DNA of 64,000 nt from an uncultured Paludibacter sp. (GCA_937897985.1 CALCBD010000004.1:1-64000); one strand, 5' to 3'; positions 8,828-18,890 are shown, counted from the first letter of the stretch. The notes: generated by a model from the letters alone, not told the origin. Numbers and translations: made by a program.

Positions 8828-10570
8828 TTATTCCCCGTTAGCAGACAGGGTTACCTTAGCAATCCATTCCGACACTTCTTCTTTGGAAGGATTAGTGAGT
8901 TCGAGTTTGTTTTTCTTATTTATTCCGCAAATATCCTGATGGAATTTATTCGGATTCAGGCCTTTAAGGTCACTTACCATGGTAATTCCGGCCTTCTGAA
9001 CAACCTCTACCCATGCTTCCGGAATACCCAGAGCCATGAACTTTTCGGGTCCGTCTTTTTTCTGTACTTTTTCAGGTTTCATTTGCGGGAAGAAAAGTAC
9101 TTCCTGAATGGCCTGCTGACCGGTCATTAACATAACAAGACGGTCCATCCCGATTCCCATTCCCGATGTGGGTGGCATACCATATTCCAGCGAACGTACA
9201 AAATCCATGTCGATAAACATAGCTTCATCGTCGCCTTTTTCGCTGAGTTTCAATTGTTCCTGAAAACGTCCGAGCTGATCAATCGGATCGTTGAGTTCTG
9301 AATAAGCATTGGCAAGTTCTTTTCCGTTTACCATTAATTCGAAACGTTCAGTCAGCTCCGGGTTGTCGCGGTGACGTTTACAAAGCGGCGACATTTCGCG
9401 GGGATAATCGGTAATAAAAGTAGGTTGAATATAATTTCCTTCACATTTTTCGCCGAATATTTCATCAATGAGTTTACCTTTTCCCATCGTTTCATCAGCT
9501 TCAATATGCAGAGTTTTACAAACCTCACGTAACTGATGTTCATCCATTCCGCTGATATCGATGCCTGTATGCTCTTTGATAGCATCGATCATGGTAATCC
9601 GTTTGAATGGAGTTTTAAAGCTTATCGTTTTATCACCCACCGTAATTTCGTTCTTTCCGTTGACATCCATACAGATTTTTTCAATCATATTTTCGGTAAA
9701 TGTCATCATCCAGTTATAATCCTTGTAGGCAACGTAGATTTCCATTGCTGTAAATTCAGGGTTGTGGGTACGATCCATTCCTTCATTCCGGAAGTTTTTC
9801 GAAAATTCGTAAACTCCTTCGAAACCACCAACTATCAGACGTTTAAGGTATAATTCGTCGGCAACACGCAAATAAAGCGGAATGTCGAGTGCATTGTGGT
9901 GAGTAATAAACGGACGGGCTGAAGCTCCTCCGGGAATAGACTGCAAAATCGGGGTTTCAACTTCAATATATCCCTCGGCATTGAAATAATCGCGCATGGA
10001 TTGATATACTTTGGTACGTTTCATGAAAATTTCCTTCACACCTTCATTTACCACCAAATCCACATAGCGCTGGCGGTAACGTTGTTCGGGATCTTCAAAA
10101 GCATCGTAAGCCACACCATCTTTATATTTCACGATTGGTAGTGGTCGCAGCGATTTACTTAACACTGTAAGTTCCTGTGCATGAACACTGATTTCGCCCA
10201 TTTGAGTACGAAAAACAAAACCTCTGATTCCGATAAAATCACCAATATCCAATAACTTTTTGAAAACTGTATTGTACATTTCGGGTTGCGCTTCGGTACT
10301 TATATCATCACGGCTCACATAAACCTGAATACGGCCTCCGGAATCCTGAAGTTCGATAAATGACGCTTTACCCATGATACGTCGGCTCATGATACGGCCT
10401 GCAATACAAACGGGTTTACCGCTTTCTTCATCTTTAAAGGCAGCTTTTATATCGGTAGAAAATGCGTCGGTCGGGAATAAGGCGGCTGGATAAGGATCAA
10501 TGCCGAGATTGCGTAATTCGTTCAAACTCTGTCGTCTGAATTGTTCTTGTTCACTAAGTTCTGTGCTCAT
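8828..10570 (-). CDS. lysS: Lysyl-tRNA synthetase, class II
   Basis: A 580-residue class II synthetase. An N-terminal OB-fold anticodon-binding domain spans roughly residues 55-160, and the catalytic core follows, with motif 2 (FRNEGMDRTHNPEF) and motif 3 (GMGIGMDRLVML). It charges tRNA-Lys. The open frame extends to 10657, but the family begins at MSTELSEQEQFRR, so the ATG at 10570 is chosen. A good -7 promoter box lies 25 bases upstream, inside the longer frame, which rules the longer start out. A short C-terminal tail of about 75 residues after motif 3 is typical of Bacteroidota LysRS. First gene of lysS-gpsA-pgi. Confidence 0.95.
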   Translation of the reverse strand: MSTELSEQEQFRRQSLNELRNLGIDPYPAALFPTDAFSTDIKAAFKDEESGKPVCIAGRIMSRRIMGKASFIELQDSGGRIQVYVSRDDISTEAQPEMYNTVFKKLLDIGDFIGIRGFVFRTQMGEISVHAQELTVLSKSLRPLPIVKYKDGVAYDAFEDPEQRYRQRYVDLVVNEGVKEIFMKRTKVYQSMRDYFNAEGYIEVETPILQSIPGGASARPFITHHNALDIPLYLRVADELYLKRLIVGGFEGVYEFSKNFRNEGMDRTHNPEFTAMEIYVAYKDYNWMMTFTENMIEKICMDVNGKNEITVGDKTISFKTPFKRITMIDAIKEHTGIDISGMDEHQLREVCKTLHIEADETMGKGKLIDEIFGEKCEGNYIQPTFITDYPREMSPLCKRHRDNPELTERFELMVNGKELANAYSELNDPIDQLGRFQEQLKLSEKGDDEAMFIDMDFVRSLEYGMPPTSGMGIGMDRLVMLMTGQQAIQEVLFFPQMKPEKVQKKDGPEKFMALGIPEAWVEVVQKAGITMVSDLKGLNPNKFHQDICGINKKNKLELTNPSKEEVSEWIAKVTLSANGE

Positions 10571-10594
10571 ATCTTTTTTATATACAAATTGCTG

Positions 10595-10602
10595 CAAAAA
10601 TA
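10595..10602 (-). promoter_or_regulatory. lysS promoter, -7 box
   Basis: Read on the minus strand this is TATTTTTG, matching TAnnTTTG. Transcription should begin a few bases downstream, leaving a leader of roughly 15-20 nt before the ATG at 10570. The -33 element is only a T-rich run. Confidence 0.55.
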
Positions 10603-10855
10603 CAAAAAAAAGAGGAATTAATTTTATCTCATCCAAAATTAAGATTTCCCTTAACATTGATTACGATTTTCAGGTTACAACAATTCCGGAATCAGATGCC
10701 GGAATCGGTCACTCAATAATCTGAAAACTGATAAAATGAGTTTGAAAAATAAACATTGGATTCAATCTGACAAAAAAACGCCATAAACTTGATGAAACGG
10801 AATAAAATGCTGAAATTTGCAGCTTCAATTCAGTTGTTTCATAATACAGATCAGG

Positions 10856-11896
10856 TTGGAAAGAGAAAACAAAGCACTTTGGTTAGATAATTTAAGGGCT
10901 GTAGCCACAATTGCGGTCATTGGCATACATGTGTCGTCAGATTATGTACCCGGCGAAGGTACAATTCCAATGTCCGACTTTTGGATTGGAAATATATACG
11001 ATAGCCTGTCGCGGTTTGCTGTACCTGTTTTTGTAATGATTTCGGGAGCATTACTGCTTTCGAAAGAAGAAGGTACAGGAGTTTTTCTGAAAAAACGGTT
11101 TACCCGACTGCTCCTGCCCTTTGTTTTCTGGAGCCTGATTTATAGCATTAACTCTCTTTATCTTGAAAATCAGGAGGGTATTCATAACAGTTTTCAGGAT
11201 ATATTACACAAAATTTTTGTTCAGTTCCGCGATGGAAGTTCGGTTCATTTTTGGTATATCTACATGATTATTGGTCTGTATCTGTTCATTCCTGTCATTG
11301 GTAAGTGGGTTCGACATGCCACCGAAAAAGACCTGCTGTATTTCCTTATTCTATGGTTTGTTAGCATGCTGCTGAACCAACCTGTTTTCGAAAAATTCAA
11401 ACCTGCGGTTGAACTGAGTTATTTCGGTGGATTTACAGGTTACCTGATTTTAGGTCATTACCTAAAAATCAAAACTTTCAGCAACCCGCGTAAATCCCGC
11501 CTCTTCGGACTGATACTATTAATAAGCGGACTCCTGATGACGGTTTTCGGTACTTATTCAGGCTATTATTTTTCACAAAAATACATCTCTGATTTTTACG
11601 AACCTCTTTCGCCCGGTATTTTATTTTATGCTGCCGGACTTTTCCTTCTTTTCAGAGATAATGATATCCGCTGTCGCCCTTTGGTGTACGTACGCAACTT
11701 TATCAGCAAATATAGTTACGGTATCTTCCTTGTGCATGTCCTGGTACTCAACAAACTCTACGATTTCAATATTTCGTGGAATTTTATTCAGCCGGCATTA
11801 GGAATCCCGGTGACAGTATTTATTTGTCTGGCCATTTCATCTGTAATTATTTTTGTTATCAGCAAACTGCCGGGAGGGAAATACTTTGCAGGATAA
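10856..11896 (+). CDS. Acyltransferase family 3 membrane protein
   Basis: About 346 residues with roughly ten transmembrane helices and the family's N-terminal pattern DNLRAVATIAVIGIHVSS, which contains the conserved Arg and His. Such enzymes transfer acyl groups to sugars or lipids across the membrane. The true start is uncertain: no in-frame ATG precedes the family region, and two TTG codons (10817 and 10856) are possible. I take 10856 because LERENKALWLDNLR is the usual distance from the first helix. It stands alone upstream of the alginate locus; a functional link to that locus is possible but unsupported. Confidence 0.8.
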   Translation: MERENKALWLDNLRAVATIAVIGIHVSSDYVPGEGTIPMSDFWIGNIYDSLSRFAVPVFVMISGALLLSKEEGTGVFLKKRFTRLLLPFVFWSLIYSINSLYLENQEGIHNSFQDILHKIFVQFRDGSSVHFWYIYMIIGLYLFIPVIGKWVRHATEKDLLYFLILWFVSMLLNQPVFEKFKPAVELSYFGGFTGYLILGHYLKIKTFSNPRKSRLFGLILLISGLLMTVFGTYSGYYFSQKYISDFYEPLSPGILFYAAGLFLLFRDNDIRCRPLVYVRNFISKYSYGIFLVHVLVLNKLYDFNISWNFIQPALGIPVTVFICLAISSVIIFVISKLPGGKYFAG

Positions 11897-12138
11897 ATTC
11901 CGGTATTTTAGATTTATTGCATTAACAATCAAGATAATACCGAAATCAAAAATAATACTGAACAAAACGAACCTGTATTTCCGCTATTTCAATGTCTGCT
12001 TTTGATGAACATATATCTGTTTGATCCTTTCTTTAAAACCCGTTAATTTATCAGTCAAATCTTTCCATCCTTTTTCTAAAAAAACAACTTAAAACAAATA
12101 TTAGCTGAAAACATTCGAAAGTCATCAAAAGTATAATT
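11897..12138 (+). other. Intergenic stretch before the alginate operator region
   Basis: No gene is seen. CGGTATT and AATACCG (about 11912 and 11937) form a weak inverted repeat just after the acyltransferase gene that could slow transcription, but the loop is long and no T tract follows. The remainder is AT-rich DNA leading into the first operator. Confidence 0.4.
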
Positions 12139-12150
12139 TTGGTCGACCAA
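12139..12150. promoter_or_regulatory. Distal operator of alginate unit 1, TTGGTCGACCAA
   Basis: A perfect 12-bp palindrome. It is followed after four bases by a second inverted repeat ATGTT-N4-AACAT (12155-12168). The same two elements recur in the same order before the second transcription unit (18985-19014). TGGT/ACCA half sites resemble those of GntR/FadR-type regulators of hexuronate genes such as UxuR/ExuR; the actual regulator is not in the window. Confidence 0.7.
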
Positions 12151-12217
12151 TTTTATGTTTTACAACATATTTTGAAAAATAATCCGAAAATAATTTTTTT
12201 AATTGAATTCAACGCCC

Positions 12218-12225
12218 TATTTTTG
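12218..12225 (+). promoter_or_regulatory. Promoter -7 box of alginate unit 1
   Basis: TATTTTTG matches the Bacteroidota -7 consensus TAnnTTTG. Its last three bases are the first three of the proximal operator, so protein bound there would cover the promoter. The -33 region is a run of seven T rather than a clear TTG. The leader to the ATG at 12265 would be about 30 nt. Confidence 0.65.
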
Positions 12226-12234
12226 GTCGACCAA
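12223..12234. promoter_or_regulatory. Proximal operator of alginate unit 1, TTGGTCGACCAA
   Basis: Identical to the distal palindrome and exactly 84 bp from it, start to start. It overlaps the -7 box and the likely transcription start, the position expected of a repressor site. Confidence 0.75.
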
Positions 12235-12239
12235 ATAAA

Positions 12240-12251
12240 TTGGTTGACCAA
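12240..12251. promoter_or_regulatory. Third operator of alginate unit 1, TTGGTTGACCAA
   Basis: A near-perfect copy of the palindrome (one central T instead of C), 17 bp after the proximal operator and 13 bp before the start codon. The second transcription unit has no counterpart at this position. Confidence 0.65.
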
Positions 12252-12264
12252 AAACAGATAAAAA

Positions 12265-15201
12265 ATGTATAAAAAATTACTCCTTTTTTCACTTTTCAGT
12301 TATTTCGGTTTTCAAATAAGTGCCCAGACACTCATCAACACATCTTTCGAAATAACCGACAATTATAGCGTCGGTTCGGTTCATAATAAAAACAAATGGA
12401 CAGTTACTGCGGGAAGTGGCGAAATTGTTTCAAATCCCGATTATGTATCAGAAGGAACACAGGCACTTAAACTGTCTTCAAATTCAACTGCTTTACAAGC
12501 GGATCATATCTCCTATTCTTCCAACACAACAGCTCTTGGTGGCGATGTTTATCTTGATTTCCGGATTAATCTTAAAGCCTTACCATCCGTAAACTTCGGA
12601 ATTACAGGATATGATTTAGGTACATTAACCAACCGGAGTTTTATGATGGAATTTCAGCCATCCGGCAAAATCAAGTTATATGACGGAAGTTCCGGCTGGT
12701 CGACACAACCGCTTTACACAGCCAATACATGGAAAAGAATTTCAATTAAAATTGACCATTCGGGCACCAGGTGTCAGTATGCCATTGATGGTGTGGTAAT
12801 TAATAAGTTATTTTCGTTTCGTGAAATTAAAACCGGAGCGACTACCTTCGATTTTCATTCACTTCGTTTCTCAATGGATAGCGGAACTTCAGATGTAGCC
12901 ATCGACAATTTGTACATTGGCTCCTCCCCTATTGCCGGTATTAATTTTCAGTCGTCGTCAACCGATAGGTCAATTACCGTTACACAACCGGCATACGGAA
13001 GTATCTCATTATCACCTGCAAAATCAGTATATCAATTGAACGATCAGGTTAGTGCGTCAGTTACAGTTCCTGAACATTATGTGTTTACAGGCTGGACGGG
13101 TGATGTATCGGGAACTGAGAATCCGGTTACATTTACTGTGAGCAAAAACATGACTTTGGGTGCAAATGTGATAATTGATACCAACAATCCGCCGGCTCAA
13201 TCGGTCATTACGATAACTCAGCCTGTTGGTGGTACCATTACATTGTCGCCCTCACAAACGAATTATTACAACGGATCGGCTGTAAAAGCTACACTGACAT
13301 TACAATCCGGTTATCAGTTTGAGGGCTGGACGGGCAGTCTGTCGGGAACTACTAATCCCACCACTTTTGTGATTAATCAGAACATGAACATCGGAGCAAC
13401 GGTTTCCGAAATACAGGTTTCGTCGACTAAACGGGTAGTATCCACTGTCACTCAGTTCAAAGATGCATTGGCAGCCATGAATCCCGGCGATACAGTTTTA
13501 GTACTTGATGGCAGCTATAATCTGGGAGGAGTGAAAGTGACACGCGGAGGTTCAGGTTTAAAACCTATAGTAATAATGTCGAAAAATCAACATGCGGCAA
13601 AAATAACAGGAGCATCATCATTTTCACTTTCGGCGGTAAGTTACGTAATATTCAGCGGATTTGAATTTAACCTGGAACCGGTAAGTACTATTTTCAAAAT
13701 GGAAGGTTGCAGTTTTGTAAGAATAACCCGCAACAAATTTCAAATGAAAAACCTGTCGGACACACAAACTTCAAAATGGATAACTGTGGGTGAAGTCTGG
13801 GAAAATGAAGTTTGTAACAGTCATCACAACCGGATTGATCACAATTTATTCGACGGTAAATACGATCAGGGCGCATGGGTAATCATCGACGGAAGTCATG
13901 GTACGGTTCCGGCAATTTCACAGCACGATTTGATTGATCATAATATTTTCAGAAACAATACACCACGTGTCACCAACGAAAAAGAAACCATCAGGTTGGG
14001 TGTAAGCGACCTGAGTCATAAAGATGCTTTTACGGTGGTAGAATATAATTTATTCGAAGATTGTGATGGTGATCCCGAAATCGTTTCTGTAAAAAGTAAT
14101 TGCGACACAGTGCGAAACAACACTTTCCGCCGTTGCCTCGGCACCATTAGTCTCCGTCAGGGCAACAATAGCGTGGTTACAGGCAATTATATGTTCGGAG
14201 AGGGAAAAACTGCTGTTTTCGAAAGCAGTACAATAGGATGCGGTGGAGTTCGTGTTTACGGATTAAACCATAAAATTTACAATAATTATTTCGAGGGACT
14301 TACCGGAAATAAATGGGATGCTGCATGTACACTGACAAACGGTGATGTTACGAATACATCCACCAGCTTATCCAGTCATTTTTTGCCGGAAAATATCGTT
14401 TTTACAAACAACACACTGATCAACAATGTATCAAATATCGAAATCGGATTCAACAACAACGGCGAATACGGTAAAGCACCAATCAACTGCAAAATTGCCA
14501 ATAATATAGTGATTTCCAACGTAAACCCGGTTGTAAAATATTACAGTACGGCTTCGCTGGCGGGTGTAAATTTCGAAAACAACATCATTTATCCTACAGG
14601 AACTTCAACTTTGGGAATCGAAGGAACATCGGAATCTCAAATCAATGCGATTGATCCTCAGTTAGTTCTTACAGATTACAGAATTCCTGTTTTGACTACA
14701 AGTTTTAAAACACCATTCAGCGTTTATAAACTTTCGCCTTCGAGTCCGGCCATCAATAAATCAGCGGGTTACGAATTTGTAACTACCGATTTTGAAAATC
14801 AGCCTGTATCAGGATTGCGCGACATTGGAGCAGATGAGTTCAACGCCGATGCAACCATTACCAACGGACCATTGAGTGATTTGCAGGCCGGACCTACAGC
14901 TGCCGAAGATTATATATACGAAATAAATGTTTCAACATCAACTCCGGCTATAAAAGACAATCATTTCGCTGCATTTCCCAATCCGTTCAGTGGTACTACC
15001 CGCTTGACAATTCCGGTAACGAAAGCCGGAAAAATAATCATTAGCATATATAACGCTCAGGGTCAGCTTATTCAGAAAACGGAACAATTTGTCACAGCCG
15101 GCTTGTTCAACAACATTATCAATCTGACTACCAAAGGATTACTCTTTTGCAGAATTGAATTGAATAACGAAAGTACATGCATAAAACTAAATTCTAAATA
15201 A
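12265..15201 (+). CDS. Secreted PL6-family polysaccharide lyase (probable alginate lyase)
   Basis: A 978-residue secreted protein. Order of parts: signal peptide (1-20); a LamG-like jelly-roll region (about 25-220); two bacterial B-repeat modules of the InlB/Flg_new type (about 235-302 and 312-382, each with GWTG); a right-handed beta-helix PL6 domain (about 390-870); and a T9SS type A sorting domain (about 905-978) starting FAAFPNPFSG. In the lyase domain Lys610 (IVSVKSN) and Arg631 (ISLRQG) are 21 residues apart, as are the catalytic Lys and Arg of chondroitinase B and PL6 alginate lyases. PL6 enzymes cleave alginate or dermatan by beta-elimination. The neighbouring KdgF, PL17 and uronate genes favour alginate. 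First gene of transcription unit 1. Confidence 0.88.
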   Translation: MYKKLLLFSLFSYFGFQISAQTLINTSFEITDNYSVGSVHNKNKWTVTAGSGEIVSNPDYVSEGTQALKLSSNSTALQADHISYSSNTTALGGDVYLDFRINLKALPSVNFGITGYDLGTLTNRSFMMEFQPSGKIKLYDGSSGWSTQPLYTANTWKRISIKIDHSGTRCQYAIDGVVINKLFSFREIKTGATTFDFHSLRFSMDSGTSDVAIDNLYIGSSPIAGINFQSSSTDRSITVTQPAYGSISLSPAKSVYQLNDQVSASVTVPEHYVFTGWTGDVSGTENPVTFTVSKNMTLGANVIIDTNNPPAQSVITITQPVGGTITLSPSQTNYYNGSAVKATLTLQSGYQFEGWTGSLSGTTNPTTFVINQNMNIGATVSEIQVSSTKRVVSTVTQFKDALAAMNPGDTVLVLDGSYNLGGVKVTRGGSGLKPIVIMSKNQHAAKITGASSFSLSAVSYVIFSGFEFNLEPVSTIFKMEGCSFVRITRNKFQMKNLSDTQTSKWITVGEVWENEVCNSHHNRIDHNLFDGKYDQGAWVIIDGSHGTVPAISQHDLIDHNIFRNNTPRVTNEKETIRLGVSDLSHKDAFTVVEYNLFEDCDGDPEIVSVKSNCDTVRNNTFRRCLGTISLRQGNNSVVTGNYMFGEGKTAVFESSTIGCGGVRVYGLNHKIYNNYFEGLTGNKWDAACTLTNGDVTNTSTSLSSHFLPENIVFTNNTLINNVSNIEIGFNNNGEYGKAPINCKIANNIVISNVNPVVKYYSTASLAGVNFENNIIYPTGTSTLGIEGTSESQINAIDPQLVLTDYRIPVLTTSFKTPFSVYKLSPSSPAINKSAGYEFVTTDFENQPVSGLRDIGADEFNADATITNGPLSDLQAGPTAAEDYIYEINVSTSTPAIKDNHFAAFPNPFSGTTRLTIPVTKAGKIIISIYNAQGQLIQKTEQFVTAGLFNNIINLTTKGLLFCRIELNNESTCIKLNSK

Positions 15202-15231
15202 TCATCAATCAAATAACTACTTTAATTTCTA

Positions 15232-18200
15232 ATGATCATGAAAAAAATTACTTTATTATTAGTCATGTGTTCATTTTCAGTAATGTTAATGGCATATCCG
15301 CAAACATTACCTATTGATTATAATTCCTTTTTTTCAGCAAGTGCTATTGGAACTAATCCCAATTTAGAAAAAGGAATTTATACAACAACATCAGCTTCGA
15401 TTATGCAAAATCAGTGGAACAGAAGCGGAAAATTAACAAGCGGAGAAGGTGCAGGTTTTTCACCACAAGTAGAGAACAACAATCTGGCATACCTGAATTT
15501 CGTAAATAATAACCTTGGTAAAGCAATCATTTTAGATCCTAATATTCAGGCAGATCCTTTAGTTTCGGGATCAACTTTTCGAACAACTGTATACAGTCTG
15601 ACATCTTCAAGTACAGATTATGTAGGAACTTTTTATGCAGGGATGTTAATCAACTTCACAACAGTTCCAAATTCAGCTGTGGATTTTTTTGCATTTGATT
15701 CAAATTATACCGGGAATGCACAACGTGGAAGAATATTTATAAAAGCATCGGTTAATTCCGGATATTATAACATTGGTATTGGTTTTAGTGGTTCCGGGGA
15801 TGTAACAACATGGTCTTCTGATATCGCTTTAGGGTCAACAAATTATATTGTAGCCAAAATAATTGTAGCCGCTTCCGGTAATGAAAGTATTGCACTTTAT
15901 CTGAACCCTGCTTTGAATGATCTGGAATCAGGTTCAACTCCGGTAAATTCCGGATCGTATACTGCTGCATTAAAATCTATTAAAGGCCTTGTAATCAGGC
16001 AACGTCCGGGAATAGGTGGTAAAATTGCAGGACTTCGGTTCAGTAACAACTGGTCTGATATAGTTGCTGTTCAATCAACTGCTACCCAACTTACTGCTCC
16101 GGTTGTAAGTAGTGCAACTTCAGTTACTGCTAACGGTTTTACTGCCAACTGGACACCTGTTGCAAATTCAGCAGGCTACGACGTTCAGGTTTATCTGGGA
16201 GCTAACTTAATTAGTACTACCAATACAGCCGGTCAGGCAACAAACAGTCTGGCAGTGACAGGTTTAATGTCCGGGTTAACATATACTTACAAAGTAGTTG
16301 CCAAAGGTGATATTACCAACTTTGCTGATTCTGATCCATCAACAGCTTCAGCTTCATTTACAACTTCCGATCCGTTTGCTTCAAATTCAATCAATACAGA
16401 CTTTGATAATGGTACCTGGGGTACAGCTGTTACAACTCAACCTTCAGCTGGTTTTTACACATCGGGAAGTTATAACGGATTTGATTTTACTGTTGCTATG
16501 TTGTATGAAAAAACATTGAAAGGAATTAAAGGTGAAGTACACCTGAATCGCATAGCCGTTGATAAGCAGGCAAATGGTGGTAAAATTACATTCCCTACAG
16601 TAAATTCAGTTAAACAAATTGAAATTCATGCGGCAGCAGGAACTGAAGGAAACGGATTTCAATTAAAGGAATTTATTCCTTCAACAAATTCATGGTCTGC
16701 TATAGGTGGAACCTACGTTTATGAACTTGCTACTAAAAATGCTTCAACTGACTCCATTTATATCATTTCTGTTTCCCGCTCTGTACCTACAAAATTCAGA
16801 ATTGAAAATGCATCTACCGGTGGTGTTTATATTATGAAGATTATCACACGCACCAACAACCCTGTTTTATTACAAAAACCGGTCGTACATGCAGCTTCGG
16901 ACATTTCATCTACCGGATTTACTGCCAACTGGTCAGCAGTCGATAACGCAACTTCTTACAAAGTTCTTGTATATCAGAGCTCTACTTTAAGGGGCACTTA
17001 TGATGTGACAGGTCAGACAATTCAAAGTACTGTTATCAGCGGATTGACACCGAACACTGCCTACACTTACAAAGTACAGGCCGTTGGTAATGATGATGTC
17101 GACTTTTCCGATTCATTCCTATCTGTTGCTTCCGGTGTAACCACTTCCAACTCTTTCAATATTACTGACACCAAATCAATTTCAGCTTTATCAACATTAA
17201 ATGCATCAAGTTCGGTGGAAGTTTCAACTGGTGCAATATTAAATGTAGACGCCGTAAAAACAATCAACAATATCACTGTTAATCCGGGCGCAAAGTTGAA
17301 TGTAACTTCATCTAATTCATTGACAGTTTCTACATTAACTCTGAAATCGGATAAAGATGATACTTCGTTCAGCGTAAAACTGGATGCCGGTATTACTGCC
17401 ACGAATGCACGTCTCCTTAAAACAATAGACGATACAAAATGGTATTTTATGTCGTTCCCCTGCGATGTGGCTGTAAGTTCGATCACCAAATCGAACGGCG
17501 ACCCGTTAGCCAACCCCGGAACCGATTGGTTTATAAAGTATTATGATGGAAATAAACGTGCCAACGATGGCGTTTCTAATGGCTCAAACTGGGTTTCTGT
17601 CACCAGCGGCACGCTGACTGCCAAAAAAGGATATATTTTTGGTCTGAAAACCGGAACTCCCGAAACAGAACTCTTCATTCCTCTGAATACGGAAATTCTT
17701 GGCACCGAATCGGAAAGTTCAATACCTGTGATGTCGTACAATAGCGGACTTGCTGCCGAAGTACATAAAGGATGGAATCTGATTGGTCAACCTTATCTGA
17801 GCAGGTTTGCTGCTCAGACCGGCAGCGATGCACCTTTCATGGTCGTGCCAAATATTGATGGAAAAACCTATTCTGTAAAATCAAAAGCCATCGGTACTCT
17901 ACCTGAAATCAATCCCATGTCGGCTTATTTTGTTCAGTCAGCAACGGATGGAAACATTAATTTCGGATTAAATGGTCGTCAGAGTGTACGTTCTTTGGTC
18001 GAAAAAAGCGTTACCGACTACCTGCAATTAAAATTCAGTAACAATTCCGGCGTTGATGATACCTACCTTATTCTGGACGATAATCAAAGTACTGCCTACC
18101 AGATTGGTCAGGACATGGAAAAGTGGCTCGGCACCGGCAGTGATAAACCTCAGATTTTCAGCACTCTCGGGGATGTAAAATTTGCGTTCAACGCATTGCC

Positions 18201-18660
18201 TGTAAACAGTGTAAATAATTTAACAATAGGAACTTACACAAAAACAAGCGGTTCGGCAATCATCAGCGCTGATGCATCCCAAACTTCAGGAATTTCCAAT
18301 ATATTACTGAAAGATAATGATAATGGAATTGTAACCGATTTACTTGCTTCCGATTATCATTTTATTGCCGGAGAAGGCATTAATGAAAACAGATTCTCAT
18401 TGACAATTCAAAAAATCTCCACAGATACAAAGAAAGATGCAGAATTAAATTCAACCATTGTATCATTGAAAAATGGCCGTATTGTTATCAACAATGCCGC
18501 TGAATTGAAATCCGTTCAGGTATACGATGCAGTGGGTCATTTACTTATAAATATAAATCCGGCTCAGAATACTGTAGAACTACCCGTGTTAGTGAAAGGA
18601 ATTTATAACATTAAAATTCAGACAATCAATAAATCACGGACAATAAAGATAATGATCTGA
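15232..18660 (+). CDS. Secreted multidomain protein with FN3 repeats and T9SS signal
   Basis: A 1142-residue protein with no catalytic domain that I recognise. Signal peptide (about 1-22), then a roughly 250-residue N-terminal domain that recurs in two other proteins of the locus, with LYLNPALND and IGGKIAGLRFSNNWSDI. A fibronectin type III domain (about 287-380), a second shared module starting NTDFDNGTWG (about 385-545), another FN3 (about 548-640), a Ser/Thr-rich region and a long unassigned part (about 640-1060) precede a C-terminal T9SS sorting domain. It probably sits on or leaves the cell surface and may bind the polysaccharide; that role is inferred from layout only. It follows the PL6 gene by 30 bases. 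Confidence 0.75.
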   Translation: MIMKKITLLLVMCSFSVMLMAYPQTLPIDYNSFFSASAIGTNPNLEKGIYTTTSASIMQNQWNRSGKLTSGEGAGFSPQVENNNLAYLNFVNNNLGKAIILDPNIQADPLVSGSTFRTTVYSLTSSSTDYVGTFYAGMLINFTTVPNSAVDFFAFDSNYTGNAQRGRIFIKASVNSGYYNIGIGFSGSGDVTTWSSDIALGSTNYIVAKIIVAASGNESIALYLNPALNDLESGSTPVNSGSYTAALKSIKGLVIRQRPGIGGKIAGLRFSNNWSDIVAVQSTATQLTAPVVSSATSVTANGFTANWTPVANSAGYDVQVYLGANLISTTNTAGQATNSLAVTGLMSGLTYTYKVVAKGDITNFADSDPSTASASFTTSDPFASNSINTDFDNGTWGTAVTTQPSAGFYTSGSYNGFDFTVAMLYEKTLKGIKGEVHLNRIAVDKQANGGKITFPTVNSVKQIEIHAAAGTEGNGFQLKEFIPSTNSWSAIGGTYVYELATKNASTDSIYIISVSRSVPTKFRIENASTGGVYIMKIITRTNNPVLLQKPVVHAASDISSTGFTANWSAVDNATSYKVLVYQSSTLRGTYDVTGQTIQSTVISGLTPNTAYTYKVQAVGNDDVDFSDSFLSVASGVTTSNSFNITDTKSISALSTLNASSSVEVSTGAILNVDAVKTINNITVNPGAKLNVTSSNSLTVSTLTLKSDKDDTSFSVKLDAGITATNARLLKTIDDTKWYFMSFPCDVAVSSITKSNGDPLANPGTDWFIKYYDGNKRANDGVSNGSNWVSVTSGTLTAKKGYIFGLKTGTPETELFIPLNTEILGTESESSIPVMSYNSGLAAEVHKGWNLIGQPYLSRFAAQTGSDAPFMVVPNIDGKTYSVKSKAIGTLPEINPMSAYFVQSATDGNINFGLNGRQSVRSLVEKSVTDYLQLKFSNNSGVDDTYLILDDNQSTAYQIGQDMEKWLGTGSDKPQIFSTLGDVKFAFNALPVNSVNNLTIGTYTKTSGSAIISADASQTSGISNILLKDNDNGIVTDLLASDYHFIAGEGINENRFSLTIQKISTDTKKDAELNSTIVSLKNGRIVINNAAELKSVQVYDAVGHLLININPAQNTVELPVLVKGIYNIKIQTINKSRTIKIMI

Positions 18661-18712
18661 TTTCATAATCAATCAATCAATCAATTAATTAACAAAAAAT
18701 AAAATACTCAAA

Positions 18713-18880
18713 ATGAATACAATATCAGAAAAAAGGAAATATAACTTTCCGGATGTTTTAATGATTAAGTTAGACAGGGAAATATCACTTGTATTGGTAT
18801 CAGGAGATCCCGAAGATCCTTATGCGTCGAATGTACCTGAGTTTTTAAACTCAGATCCGCTGAAGAACAATATTACGTAG
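18713..18880 (+). CDS. Small acidic protein, 55 residues, unknown function
   Basis: An ATG frame encoding 55 residues, with no signal peptide or membrane segment. It begins MNTISEKRKYNFPDV, continues with a hydrophobic strand (VLMIKLDREISLVLVSG) and ends in a tail rich in Asp, Pro and Asn. It lies 52 bases after the secreted FN3 protein and directly before a strong terminator, so it is the last gene of transcription unit 1. Small proteins with a basic N-terminus, a V-rich strand and an acidic tail are familiar from Bacteroidota surface loci, but no family can be named. Its position between a real gene and a terminator argues for expression. Confidence 0.55.
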   Translation: MNTISEKRKYNFPDVLMIKLDREISLVLVSGDPEDPYASNVPEFLNSDPLKNNIT

Positions 18881-18890
18881 TGAATAATAT

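Noticed and set aside
10571..10657. Longer N-terminus for LysRS
   Set aside because: The extension contains the promoter -7 box and does not resemble the family.
17783..17798. TTGGTCAACCTT as a further copy of the alginate operator
   Set aside because: It is imperfect, lies deep inside a coding region and has no promoter or partner site at 84 bp.
18713..18880. Small frame as a random open stretch
   Set aside because: I considered dismissing it, but its position directly before a strong terminator and its ordered composition led me to keep it as a gene with moderate confidence.
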